From an uncultured Clostridia bacterium (GTDB lineage: Bacteria > Bacillota > Clostridia > Oscillospirales > Acutalibacteraceae), in the NCBI GenBank assembly GCA_947627055.1, contig CANQUS010000004.1, positions 1 through 64,000 on the forward strand: 64,000 bases of DNA, in the 5' to 3' direction. The stretch's first letter is position 1, and each line of letters opens with the position of its first letter. This document shows, in pieces, positions 9,480 to 17,947 of the stretch. The notes under the pieces are model-generated. The model was not told where the DNA came from, searched no databases, and was given only the letters and a program-made list of their open reading frames with translations. Made by a program: the position numbers and the translations under genes.

Positions 9480-10505
9480 CTAACCCATAACAAACTGCGG
9501 AACATATATTATGAGCAAGTAACAGACTATCAGGCAAACCACTATCGCATTATTTGTACCACCTCTTTCAAGCAGTGCGTCAAAAAGCTTTTTTCTTGAC
9601 TTTTCAGGGTCATCAGACTCAGATTTATCTGTATCTTGATTAGTTTTAATACGTTTTATTTGCTTCAAGGTATATTTATAATAAATACGGTTCGCCATAA
9701 ATCCAATGAAAAGCCGCATAACAAAATCAATAAACGACATTACATACGGTAAAGCAAATATTAAAAGTTTATCCGCAGGCAGCTTCATAAGTTCAATGAC
9801 AATCATATTTGTTGTATATCCGTTAGGATACAATGTCGTAAGATCATTCCTTACACTTTCTATGATAATATTGTATGAATTAGAACTGACTATAAACATA
9901 TTTGCAATAAGAAGGGCAGCGGTTATCAATACAAATATTATTCCGTAAGAATACTGCTTTCTATACAGCACCCATCCCCCTCCGAAAAGAAACGCCGAAA
10001 AATTAAATCTGCTTTTGTTTTTATCCTTGATTCGTTTAAAAATATCCATGTAGTACATAGTATTATTTTTAACATACTTTGATATTTCCTCGCCTGTGAC
10101 TCCGTCAAAATCCTCGTCAGGCTTAACTCCGGACATGAGATCTATCTTAAACGAGAAACCCGGAAATCCGCCAAAATCGGGAGGATAATTTTCATCGTCA
10201 CCGTACATATTCGGGTATGGATATTCGATAAACCCTCTTCCGCACTGTTCGCAGGCAACGGCATTTTCATCATTTATATGTCCGCAAAACCTGCACTGCT
10301 TGGTTTTATTCTTTTTTTCACTTGTAACTTCTTCTTCGCCCTTCCATGACTCTTTATCTCGGTGAAGGTCAAGGAAAATACATCTCCCCTCTTTTTCATA
10401 ACAGCTTCTGTGATACGGCGCGCCGCACTTGGGGCAAACCACAATATCGTCATCAGCGTTAAATTTCTGAGAACATATCGGGCATTTTTTTCCTGTATAG
10501 TCCAT
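9480..10505 (-). CDS. RING-like / zinc-ribbon membrane protein with DUF2628 region
   Basis: 341 residues; ATG after GGGAGGG. The first 45 residues form a prokaryotic RING-like cluster (CPICSQKF, CPKCGAPYHRSC, then C). A second zinc ribbon (CRFCGHIN...CEQCGRGF) lies around 75-97. The C-terminal half begins with FNFSAFLFGGGWVLYRKQY, typical of DUF2628 inner-membrane proteins, and has about four hydrophobic segments, with a charged Lys/Asp/Ser loop before the last. A cytosolic zinc-binding head on a membrane base is clear; its role is not known. It is 43 bp upstream of galU on the same strand. Confidence 0.85.
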   Translation of the reverse strand: MDYTGKKCPICSQKFNADDDIVVCPKCGAPYHRSCYEKEGRCIFLDLHRDKESWKGEEEVTSEKKNKTKQCRFCGHINDENAVACEQCGRGFIEYPYPNMYGDDENYPPDFGGFPGFSFKIDLMSGVKPDEDFDGVTGEEISKYVKNNTMYYMDIFKRIKDKNKSRFNFSAFLFGGGWVLYRKQYSYGIIFVLITAALLIANMFIVSSNSYNIIIESVRNDLTTLYPNGYTTNMIVIELMKLPADKLLIFALPYVMSFIDFVMRLFIGFMANRIYYKYTLKQIKRIKTNQDTDKSESDDPEKSRKKLFDALLERGGTNNAIVVCLIVCYLLIIYVPQFVMG

Positions 10506-10701
10506 ATTTCCCTCCCATAATGATATTTTTAAGCAATTATATTATACTATTATTTAGCAATTTTTTCAAGTATATATATAAAAATACCGTATTTATTGAA
10601 TCAAAAATTCAAAACTTAGATCATTCAGATTTTATAATACCAATATTGAAGTTTAATATACACGGCTATCTAATACCCAAAATGATTTTTTGTCAATTTT
10701 G

Positions 10702-10730
10702 TTGACAGCGTTTAAACAATTTCCTATAAT
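10702..10730 (+). promoter_or_regulatory. Near-consensus sigma-A promoter for ispF
   Basis: TTGACA at 10702-10707, a 17-base spacer and TATAAT at 10725-10730, about 58 bases before the ispF ATG. Both hexamers match the consensus exactly. Confidence 0.8.
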
Positions 10731-10787
10731 TAAAGCATAAATTAGAAAATGATGTATTCTATCTATATGAGTAAGCGAGGCAGTAAA

Positions 10788-11267
10788 ATGAAATTTAAAA
10801 CAGGTCACGGATATGATGTACATAAGCTGGTTAATAAAAGAAAGCTGATACTGGGCGGCGTAGAAGTCAAGCATACAAAGGGGCTTTTAGGACATTCGGA
10901 CGCCGATGTACTCACTCATGCGGTAATCGACTCGCTTCTTGGCGCGGCGGCTCTCGGTGATATTGGCAAGCATTTTCCTGACAACGATGAAAAATACAAA
11001 AACGCTGACAGCATTATTTTGCTTAAAGAGGTATGCAATATAATTCGCAGTCATGGCTACGAAATTTCAAATATTGATTCTACTATAGTAGCTCAAGCGC
11101 CAAAGCTGCGCCCGTATATAGACGAGATGCGTTCAAATCTTGCAGAAGCCATGAATATTGATATTGACGATGTAAGCATAAAAGCAACCACAGAAGAACA
11201 GCTTGGCTTCACAGGAAAAGAAGAGGGCATATCGGCGTTTGCAGTATCGCTGATATATAAACAATAA
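10788..11267 (+). CDS. ispF: 2-C-methyl-D-erythritol 2,4-cyclodiphosphate synthase
   Basis: 159 residues from the ATG at 10788 (GAGG 7 bases before), so that the protein begins with the family's usual [12 protein letters not shown]. The metal-binding motif GYDVH, the [13 protein letters not shown] loop with its second zinc histidine, GDIGKHFPD and the C-terminal [16 protein letters not shown] are all present. It converts CDP-ME 2-phosphate to MEcPP in the non-mevalonate isoprenoid pathway, in the cytosol. The cohesin-like gene begins 17 bp after its stop and is probably co-transcribed. Confidence 0.97.
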   Translation: MKFKTGHGYDVHKLVNKRKLILGGVEVKHTKGLLGHSDADVLTHAVIDSLLGAAALGDIGKHFPDNDEKYKNADSIILLKEVCNIIRSHGYEISNIDSTIVAQAPKLRPYIDEMRSNLAEAMNIDIDDVSIKATTEEQLGFTGKEEGISAFAVSLIYKQ

Positions 11268-11284
11268 TTTTTCAAACAACTGCA

Positions 11285-12106
11285 ATGAAAAGATCTATTT
11301 TTATATTAGCTGTCATATTAGCTGTCATATTTGTCTTTATTATACCGTCGTTTGTACCGTTGGTTGTCGAAGCGGAGGCAGGAGAAATATACTGTGATTT
11401 TGATTCCGATTCTGAATTTAAACTGAATAAGGGCTTCAATATATACCTTAATTTAAAGAGCAGCAATAACATCAGACTTTCCGCATTGAGAATTGATATT
11501 GAATTTGACAATTCCACGCTTAAATTTTTGTCAGCGGAGGCGGCCGATAAAAGCGACGCTTCAATAAATTCATCACTTATAAGTGATAATACCGTTCGGT
11601 TAATATATATCAATACAGTCGGTCAAGAAATAACAAATCTATCAAGTCAAATCTGTTCAATCAGGTTCAAGCCGATAGTCGCGCCAAATAACCCTGAATA
11701 TTCTTTTTCCTCAAAAATATTGGAGGCAGGAACAACAAATGCCAAATATTTGTCAATAATGAATAATCCGTCATTCACAATATCATCTGACGGCACATTA
11801 AATATTGACAGCGAAAGACAAAGTAATACCTCCGAAAATAAATCTAACGACAACACTGTCAATCGTGAAAGTTCAGAAAAGGAAATCTCCGATACGTATT
11901 CAGACAAAAATTCGTCAACAAATAACGATCACTACAACTCTGCAGATTTGGAAAAAGATATTTACAACGATATATCTGTCGGCAGCCGTAAACGGCTTAA
12001 CGCAGAAAGCGGTTTTAGTTATTTTATTTACGGCGCTTTAGGAACTCTTGTTTTAGTCGTGATAGTTTTTGCCGCATATCAGTTCGGCAAGAAAAGCAAA
12101 AAATAG
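11285..12106 (+). CDS. Membrane-anchored cohesin-like domain protein
   Basis: 273 residues. An N-terminal signal/anchor helix (4-~28), a cohesin-like beta sandwich about 30-165 (NIYLNLKSSNNIRLSALRI, then IEFDNSTLKFLSAE, then SICSIRFKP), a Ser/Asn/Asp-rich linker, and a C-terminal helix (~245-267) ending in KKSKK. The domain faces outside between two membrane anchors or is released at the N-terminus. Cohesins bind dockerins in cellulosome-forming Ruminococcaceae, but many cohesin-like modules do not; no dockerin is visible in this window. The ATG has no clear Shine-Dalgarno, so it may be translationally coupled to ispF. Confidence 0.75.
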   Translation: MKRSIFILAVILAVIFVFIIPSFVPLVVEAEAGEIYCDFDSDSEFKLNKGFNIYLNLKSSNNIRLSALRIDIEFDNSTLKFLSAEAADKSDASINSSLISDNTVRLIYINTVGQEITNLSSQICSIRFKPIVAPNNPEYSFSSKILEAGTTNAKYLSIMNNPSFTISSDGTLNIDSERQSNTSENKSNDNTVNRESSEKEISDTYSDKNSSTNNDHYNSADLEKDIYNDISVGSRKRLNAESGFSYFIYGALGTLVLVVIVFAAYQFGKKSKK

Positions 12107-12110
12107 ACAC

Positions 12111-12147
12111 GTAAATTTCCAAAGTAAATTACACTTTGGGAATTTAC
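12111..12147. repeat. Small palindrome derived from the IS30 tip
   Basis: GTAAATTTCCAAAG at the left pairs with CTTTGGGAATTTAC at the right, one mismatch, 37 bp in all. The arms match the terminal repeat of the IS30 element at 3739-5221 (GTAAATTCTCAAAGTAAATT). It starts four bases after the cohesin-like gene and could act as its transcription end. Confidence 0.7.
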
Positions 12148-12184
12148 TTGATTTCATAAATATATTAAAATTATTTAAAACGCC

Positions 12185-12213
12185 TTGAACTTCTTAAAAA
12201 AATATGGTAAAAT
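12185..12213 (+). promoter_or_regulatory. Sigma-A promoter for the Dabb/zinc-ribbon gene
   Basis: TTGAAC (12185-12190), 17-base spacer, TAAAAT (12208-12213), 50 bases before the ATG at 12263. Confidence 0.65.
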
Positions 12214-12262
12214 TGTTATACTAAATAATGTTGCTTATTTTTATTATAATTAGGAGGATCAT

Positions 12263-14245
12263 ATGCTGAGACATATTGTTTTTTGGAAAGTCAAAGACGA
12301 TGAAGATAAAGAGAAAAATATGGATCTCATTGTCAGAATGCTCTATTCCTTAGACGGAAAAATAAAAGGCTTGGAGTCTGTTGAATTAGGCTATAGTCTT
12401 GACAAATCTTCTGAATATGATATTTCACTTTGCGCGGGTTTCAAATCGCCTGCCGCTTTGAAATATTATCAAAATCACCCTGAGCATCTCAGATGTAAGG
12501 ATTTTATTTCAAAAGTCACTGAAAAAAGGATTTCCTTTGACTTTATTCCTGAGGATCCCGAGTTTATGGATTTTGAATTTCCCGTAGATTTTTCTGAACA
12601 GACGGATAAAACATCTGCGGGCAGCAGCACAGCTTATGATACTCAGACCGACTCCTCTGCGAATTACCAAAGCTTAGTGCGTCCGGTTATCCCGGGTATC
12701 AATGCTCCCGGAGACTTCATTCTCCCCGAGGAATCAGAGAATTATCAAAACTCATATATTCATGGAATTATACAGAAATCTGTTAAAGAAACAAATGAGG
12801 ATTATGATGTTCTTGAGTCAATAGTTGATACAGACGAAGACGATCCATACGGTACGAATGGCTATGATGATAACTTAGTTGTTGAGGAAGAAGCAACTAC
12901 AGATATAGGTTCGGCAGTTCCGTCCGCTGATACTGCGCCGCAAACTTCAGATACTCCCGCGATGCCTGCACAGCAGCCGTTCGCTCCCGCCGCATCCGCG
13001 ACGCCTGCACAGCAGCCGTTCGCTCCCGCCGCACCTGCGATGCCTGCACAGCAGCCGTTCGCTCCCGCCGCACCCGCGACGCCTGTACAGCAGCCGTTCG
13101 CTCCCGCCGCACCTGCGGCGCCTGTACAGCAACAGTTTACTTCCGCCGCACCCGCAGCGTCTGTACAGCAGCCGTTCGCTCCCGCCGCACCCGCGATGCC
13201 TGTACAGCAGCCGTTTACTTCCGCCGCACCCACAGAACCCGTACAGCCAGCTAAACCAAGAGAGAGTACATCAGGATCCTCAGTTAATATTCCAAAATCA
13301 CAGAAGAAATCAAGTTCTGCTACCAATCCCGTTAAACCTATTCAGGAAACTGCACCTGTAAAACCTTCGATACCCGATAAACCTGCGCCCGATATGGCAA
13401 AGCCACAGAAAAAATCACGTTTCTTTGGGGTCAAGAAGGTCGAGGATGAATCACCTAAGGCTGATGACATGACAAATAAGTGGCGTTGTCCGTCATGCGG
13501 TAAAATTAACGCTGATTATGTAGGAACGTGTGGATGTGGAGCAAGTAAGCCGTTTATGGATTTTGAACAGCCTGTTGAACCCGAATACAACCAAGAAGAA
13601 AACGAGCAGAACGGTTGGAAGTGTCCAAGATGCGGACTTCTTCACAGCAACTTTATTACCGATTGCAGTTGCGGTTATGTTAATAATTCCGGAATTAACG
13701 TCAATCCTATGGAGTCCACTGCTCCTATGAAGGCCTCTGATTTTTCTAAAAATACTGATAGGATCGCTAACTTAGGCACACCCAAACCTGTTCAGACAGA
13801 GGTCACTTCGATTGATAATCAAACAGCCCAAGCAATAAATTTCCGTGACCGCAATACCCGCACGTCTGTTGCTTCGAGCAAACCGACGCCGAATTATTCC
13901 GATACCCCGAAAACGGGTTCTACGCCGACTTCGTCTGCCGCTAAAGCAGACAAAAAGTCATTCTTCGGTCGTAAGAAAAAAGAAGAAGTCAAAGAAGAAA
14001 TTGATATGTCCAAATTCTGGACTTGCCCGAACTGCGGAAAACTTAACAATAACTATGTCGGTACCTGCGGATGTGGCGAGAGTAAACCCTTTGAATTTGA
14101 CTTTGATAATAATAGCAATAATGAGTCCAAATCAACCTCCGTTCCAAAGTCCAACGCATGGAAATGTCCCAAATGCGGCAGACTAAACAATAACTTTGTT
14201 ACTGTATGCTCATGTGGGTATGAAAATGTTGATGAAGGTTCATAA
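12263..14245 (+). CDS. Dabb-domain protein with Pro/Ala repeats and four zinc ribbons
   Basis: 660 residues; AGGAGG precedes the ATG. Residues 1-95 are a Dabb (stress-responsive A/B barrel) domain: MLRHIVFWKVKD, then KIKGLESVELGYSL, then HPEHLRCKDFI. A low-complexity linker follows with seven 13-residue repeats of the MPAQQPFAPAAPA type (DNA 12962-13234). The rest holds four short ribbons arranged as two pairs: WRCPSCGKINADYVGTCGCG and WKCPRCGLLHSNFITDCSCG, then WTCPNCGKLNNNYVGTCGCG and WKCPKCGRLNNNFVTVCSCG. No membrane segment. The architecture suggests a cytosolic scaffold or nucleic-acid/protein binder. I know no described protein with this combination, and no function can be assigned. Confidence 0.8.
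   Translation: MLRHIVFWKVKDDEDKEKNMDLIVRMLYSLDGKIKGLESVELGYSLDKSSEYDISLCAGFKSPAALKYYQNHPEHLRCKDFISKVTEKRISFDFIPEDPEFMDFEFPVDFSEQTDKTSAGSSTAYDTQTDSSANYQSLVRPVIPGINAPGDFILPEESENYQNSYIHGIIQKSVKETNEDYDVLESIVDTDEDDPYGTNGYDDNLVVEEEATTDIGSAVPSADTAPQTSDTPAMPAQQPFAPAASATPAQQPFAPAAPAMPAQQPFAPAAPATPVQQPFAPAAPAAPVQQQFTSAAPAASVQQPFAPAAPAMPVQQPFTSAAPTEPVQPAKPRESTSGSSVNIPKSQKKSSSATNPVKPIQETAPVKPSIPDKPAPDMAKPQKKSRFFGVKKVEDESPKADDMTNKWRCPSCGKINADYVGTCGCGASKPFMDFEQPVEPEYNQEENEQNGWKCPRCGLLHSNFITDCSCGYVNNSGINVNPMESTAPMKASDFSKNTDRIANLGTPKPVQTEVTSIDNQTAQAINFRDRNTRTSVASSKPTPNYSDTPKTGSTPTSSAAKADKKSFFGRKKKEEVKEEIDMSKFWTCPNCGKLNNNYVGTCGCGESKPFEFDFDNNSNNESKSTSVPKSNAWKCPKCGRLNNNFVTVCSCGYENVDEGS
12962..13234 (+). repeat. 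Seven tandem 39-bp repeats
   Basis: In-frame repeats inside the Dabb/zinc-ribbon gene, each encoding a variant of MPAQQPFAPAAPA. Copies 5-7 diverge most (QQFTSAAPA types). High nucleotide identity makes copy-number change by slippage likely. Confidence 0.9.
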
Positions 14246-14283
14246 TATCGTAAGCTTATCATAAAAGCATACATAGTTCTTAG

Positions 14284-14335
14284 GCAGATATTATTTTAGA
14301 GACTGTACACGTCTGAAATAGTATCTGCTTTTTAT
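14284..14335 (+). terminator. Terminator of the Dabb/zinc-ribbon gene
   Basis: GCAGATATTATTTTAGAGAC pairs, with a few mismatches, with GTCTGAAATAGTATCTGC; TTTTTAT follows on the plus strand. Confidence 0.75.
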
Positions 14336-14422
14336 ATAGTTTTATAACCATGAATAAGTCAATAAAAATTGGCTCTATACTAAATGTTGGTGTAACCAAG
14401 CAGAGCCTGCAAATAAAAAAGC

Positions 14423-14493
14423 AGAGCATATTTGTCACAAATCCGTTAGATGGAAATGATACAATAACCATGAACGGAGGACAAATATGCTCT
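14423..14493. repeat. 14-bp inverted repeat in a gene-poor gap
   Basis: AGAGCATATTTGTC (about 14425-14438) recurs as its exact reverse complement about 42 bases on. The gap 14246-15012 (767 bp) carries no gene I can support; short ORFs in it lack ribosome sites. The inverted repeat could be the remains of an IS tip or a large hairpin. Confidence 0.45.
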
Positions 14494-15012
14494 ATACTGA
14501 TTTTACAAAAAATAATTGTATCGCAAGGGTCAAAAGTTACAGAAATAGATTAGACAAAGCTTCTCATACACACAGAAATAGAACGAAGATCACATAACTA
14601 TCTGTTGCGGTATAGCAGCAGATACCGCTCGCGACTATCGAACACAGTATCAGAGACATTCCCTCTTTTGGCAAGAATCCCATAAGCGCTCTGCGGAAAC
14701 GACGATACCGCCTGCGTATGATTCAGAAACGCAACACATAGCATAGATAAATAACATTGGATCAGACAAGCTATTTGGGCTTTTGAGAAAGTCTGAAAAG
14801 AAGATCAAAAAAAGCTAAGTTCCAAGCTTCGGAAATGCTTTAAAAAGAAACGTTTATGGCTGCCGAAATTTCAGACGCTTCAGGGAGCGCATTTTACATG
14901 TTTTCCTGCTGACAAAACATTAAAAAGCAGACAGCCACATTCCTGCGACTGCCTACCTGTGCATTTCCATTTTTCTCTTTACCCCAACAATAGACAAAGA
15001 GCTCTTTTAAAT

Positions 15013-15897
15013 TTATTTTTCAATATTATATTGTATTTCTAACATATTTTTGTCATGCCCGAGTGTCAGAACACTCCGAGTTTTCTCTATCAAAAGCTTA
15101 AGGCCGTAACCGATAACTGTACCCAGTGTATACATTATAATATCATCGAAGCAGACAGATCCTGTATTGAGAGTAAGCTGCCATAACTCAAGTAATGCTC
15201 CTGAACCTATCCCAACGAAAAAAATAGTGATCAAATTTACTTTTTTGATATATATCGGAAGGAAAAAGCCTATGGGAATGAGGAGTATGCAGTGCCATAA
15301 TATATAAAGAATCCCTGTCGTGTGTGTACCGTTAATGCAGTTGATTATGCGCATAAGCGGAACGATCTCAATAGTCCTCGCACCGTCTACCGAGCCGTTA
15401 AACGGAATAATGACCTTGCACACAATGATAGTTAATAAAATTATCATCAATGCCGCTCCGCTTAAAAACAAGAACCTTGAAAAGCCCTCCCGCTTTTCCC
15501 TTGAGTTCCAAACAGATATAGAAAAGAGCTTTACCGTCACCGTTATAACGAACGGTACAAACCATATGATTATCCACGACACCATGTCATACACGGTAAG
15601 CTCCTCGGTGAGCGATTTCAGGCTGCCCTGTGCGGCCGATATAGCAGAATTGATTATAAATCGCAGTGATAAAAGCCCCGCCGCAGTAAGTGCAGCCGTA
15701 CCTATTGCCTCGTATTTTTTGACAATAAGCAACAGTACGACAGATATAACTAATGAGAGAGAAAGAACATATAGTTCCCAGTATGCTCTGTCACATTGAA
15801 CCCTCGCTTCATTAGGAAGCAGAAAAAACATAAGTCCTGCCGCCAACGAAAGGAAAAAATGACCGATAGGAAGCTTTTTACCCTTTAAAAAGTTCAT
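15013..15897 (-). CDS. VanZ-family membrane protein
   Basis: 294 residues, about eight hydrophobic segments. The C-terminal third has the VanZ pattern: a helix with ILLIPIGFFLPIYIKK, then GALLELWQLTLNTG, then FDDIIMYTLGTVIGYG. The N-terminal half adds extra helices beyond the usual VanZ core. VanZ proteins are linked with teicoplanin resistance in Tn1546, but most chromosomal homologues have no known role. ATG overlaps the ruvX stop as ATGA, so it is translated with ruvX. Confidence 0.8.
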   Translation of the reverse strand: MNFLKGKKLPIGHFFLSLAAGLMFFLLPNEARVQCDRAYWELYVLSLSLVISVVLLLIVKKYEAIGTAALTAAGLLSLRFIINSAISAAQGSLKSLTEELTVYDMVSWIIIWFVPFVITVTVKLFSISVWNSREKREGFSRFLFLSGAALMIILLTIIVCKVIIPFNGSVDGARTIEIVPLMRIINCINGTHTTGILYILWHCILLIPIGFFLPIYIKKVNLITIFFVGIGSGALLELWQLTLNTGSVCFDDIIMYTLGTVIGYGLKLLIEKTRSVLTLGHDKNMLEIQYNIEK

Positions 15898-16313
15898 GCT
15901 TTGCTCCTTTCGGAATCAAGATAATCCTGTAATATTATAACTGCGGCAACGCTGTCAACGACCGCCTTGCGCTTTTTTCCGCGAGTGTTTGTTTCGTTAA
16001 GGTATCTGTGTGCAGTCATTGTAGTGCCTCTCTCATCCTGCATAATAACCTCAAGCCCTGTTTCGTTTTTCAAGAGTTCACCGAATGCTCTCGCGTTTTG
16101 CGCGCTCTCACCTTCAGAGCCGTCCATATTTTTGGGTAAGCCAAGGATGATTTTTCCCGCTGAAAGCTCCCTTGCTTTTTCAGAAATCTTTTTGGCGAGA
16201 ATTTCAGGGCTGCGTTCGGTGATAACACCGACAGGTGAAGCAAGAAAACCGCTGCTGTCACTAACAGCAAGTCCTGTTCGCACTTTTCCTAAATCCACGG
16301 AAATTATTTTCAT
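15894..16313 (-). CDS. ruvX: Putative pre-16S rRNA nuclease / Holliday junction resolvase-like protein
   Basis: 139 residues from the ATG at 16313, preceded by TTGAGGAA; an upstream TTG in that same site is rejected. RNase H-fold motifs are clear: SVDLGKVRTGLAVSD at the N-terminus, KIILGLPKNMDGSEG in the middle, then MQDERGTTMTAHRYL and KKRKAVVDSVAAVIILQDYL. The catalytic Asp/Glu positions are kept. Known YqgF proteins process 16S rRNA 5' ends. It lies in the pyrK-pyrD-phosphatase-ruvX-vanZ run and overlaps vanZ by 4 bases. Confidence 0.94.
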   Translation of the reverse strand: MKIISVDLGKVRTGLAVSDSSGFLASPVGVITERSPEILAKKISEKARELSAGKIILGLPKNMDGSEGESAQNARAFGELLKNETGLEVIMQDERGTTMTAHRYLNETNTRGKKRKAVVDSVAAVIILQDYLDSERSKA

Positions 16314-16359
16314 AATTATATTCCTCAAATAATTATATGGTTTACTAAACCTATAAAGC

Positions 16360-16983
16360 TCATATACCGTCTAAATGTGATATATCGTTTTCGATAACTA
16401 CCTCGACCCAGTCATCATCAGCAATTATCATACTTACTGCACAGTTTGTACCCCATGGTACGTTTTTTAATTCGTTAAGCGATTTTCCGAAAGCGTTGCA
16501 AAGCATATTTCTTATCGCACAGCCGTGTGAAATGACACATACACATTTACCTCCATTGTCATTTATCAGCTTTTTAAGCATTCTTCCTGTACGAATATAG
16601 ACGTTTTCCATGCCCTCACTTCCCTCAGGAGCAAATCGTTCGGGATGATTATCCCAATTATCGCTCTCCTCGGGATAAAGTCTTTCAATATCCTTTATCA
16701 AAAGTCCGTCCCAAATCCCAGCGTCGATTTCCATAAGGTCGTCATCAAGAATAATATTATTCTCAGGAATCGAATGACTTGCGGCAATACTTTTAGCCGT
16801 TATAAGGGCGCGCTTTAATGGGCTTGAGTACACTACATCTATCGGCTCTGACAGAAGTCTGTTCACTGTAGCCTCGATTTGCCTCTTACCCTTTTCGGTT
16901 ATATCCGTATCCTTTCTGCCCTGGAAAAATCTCTTTTCGTTTCCCTCTGCCTGACAATGGCGAACAAGTATTATTTTCGTCAA
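16360..16983 (-). CDS. Histidine phosphatase (phosphoglycerate mutase-like)
   Basis: 207 residues from a TTG at 16983; GGGAGAG lies 7-8 bases before it, whereas the 14-codon upstream extension has no ribosome site. The phosphohistidine motif is KIILVRHCQAEGN (RHG variant with RHC); the second Arg (SSPLKRALITA), the Glu in DLMEIDAGIWDG and the second His in CVISHGCAIRNML complete the active site. It may be a phosphoglycerate mutase-like, CobC-like or general phosphatase; the substrate cannot be read from sequence. It lies between pyrD and ruvX on the same strand. Confidence 0.88.
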   Translation of the reverse strand: MTKIILVRHCQAEGNEKRFFQGRKDTDITEKGKRQIEATVNRLLSEPIDVVYSSPLKRALITAKSIAASHSIPENNIILDDDLMEIDAGIWDGLLIKDIERLYPEESDNWDNHPERFAPEGSEGMENVYIRTGRMLKKLINDNGGKCVCVISHGCAIRNMLCNAFGKSLNELKNVPWGTNCAVSMIIADDDWVEVVIENDISHLDGI

Positions 16984-17035
16984 ATATATCTCTCCCGTAT
17001 ATTTGTTTAAATTTTTAAAAAACAAACCTTTTTAT

Positions 17036-17947
17036 TCAGGATGTAACAACGGTATTAGTTAGCTCTGTGACTGACTTAAAATTGTGGCTGTCAAGATAAT
17101 CATTCAATCCCTGTTTAATTTTAAGTGGTGAGTATGGGTCGGTAAACAGAGCCGTACCTACCTGCAAAGCATCCGCGCCGGCTATGAGCATTTCTGCCGC
17201 ATCCTTCCACGTAGTTATTCCCCCCATACCTATAACGGGAATGGAAACAGCGTTTTTGACCTGCCACACCATTCTGACAGCAACAGGAAATACAGCCGGT
17301 CCCGACAAGCCTCCTGTTATGTTTCTTATAATAGGTTTGCGGGTGTTGATATCTATCCTCATTCCCGTAAGAGTATTTATCAGCGAAAGTGCATCGGCTC
17401 CCTCAGACTCCGCAGCTTTTGCGATGGACGCTATATCAGCTACATTAGGCGACAGCTTAACGATGAGAGGCTTTTTGCAATATTTGCGGACAGCGCTCGT
17501 TATAGAGGCGACAGATTCGCACGATGTGCCGAACTGAACCCCGCCCTCCTTGACATTAGGGCAGGAGATATTAAGCTCTATCATGTCAATTTCAGTATCA
17601 GAAAGACGTTCCGCCATTTCGCAGTAATCCTCTTTCGTACTCCCCGCAATATTGGCTATAACAACTGTGTTCTGTTCACTGAGCCAAGGCAGATCGTCCT
17701 CAATAAAATGCTCAACACCGGGATTTTGAAGTCCGACCGCATTCAGCATACCTGACGGCGTTTCCGCAATTCTCGGAGGAGGATTTCCGTGACGTTCTTT
17801 GAGTGTGATTCCCTTGCATGATATACCGCCAAGCTCCGAAAGCGGATAAAATTCGCTGTATTCATGACCGAAGCCGATCGTCCCCGAAGCTGCAATTATT
17901 GGATTTTTAAACTCAACACCAGCGATTTTTACGCTTAAATCAGCCAT
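17036..17947 (-). CDS. pyrD: Dihydroorotate dehydrogenase B, catalytic subunit
   Basis: 303 residues. TIM-barrel class 1B enzyme with FMN: NPIIAASGTIGFG at the N-terminus, ELNISCPNVKEGG around the active-site cysteine loop, PLIVKLSPNVADI, NTLTGMRIDI and the phosphate-binding IPVIGMGGITTWKDAAEM. It oxidises dihydroorotate to orotate in pyrimidine synthesis, passing electrons to PyrK. The start codon overlaps the pyrK stop (TGATG), so the subunits are co-translated, as expected for the PyrDK heterotetramer. Confidence 0.96.
   Translation of the reverse strand: MADLSVKIAGVEFKNPIIAASGTIGFGHEYSEFYPLSELGGISCKGITLKERHGNPPPRIAETPSGMLNAVGLQNPGVEHFIEDDLPWLSEQNTVVIANIAGSTKEDYCEMAERLSDTEIDMIELNISCPNVKEGGVQFGTSCESVASITSAVRKYCKKPLIVKLSPNVADIASIAKAAESEGADALSLINTLTGMRIDINTRKPIIRNITGGLSGPAVFPVAVRMVWQVKNAVSIPVIGMGGITTWKDAAEMLIAGADALQVGTALFTDPYSPLKIKQGLNDYLDSHNFKSVTELTNTVVTS

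Noticed and set aside
12862-13326. Minus-strand 154-residue ORF rich in Cys/Gly/Ala
   Set aside because: It is the antisense of the 39-bp repeats of the Dabb/zinc-ribbon gene.
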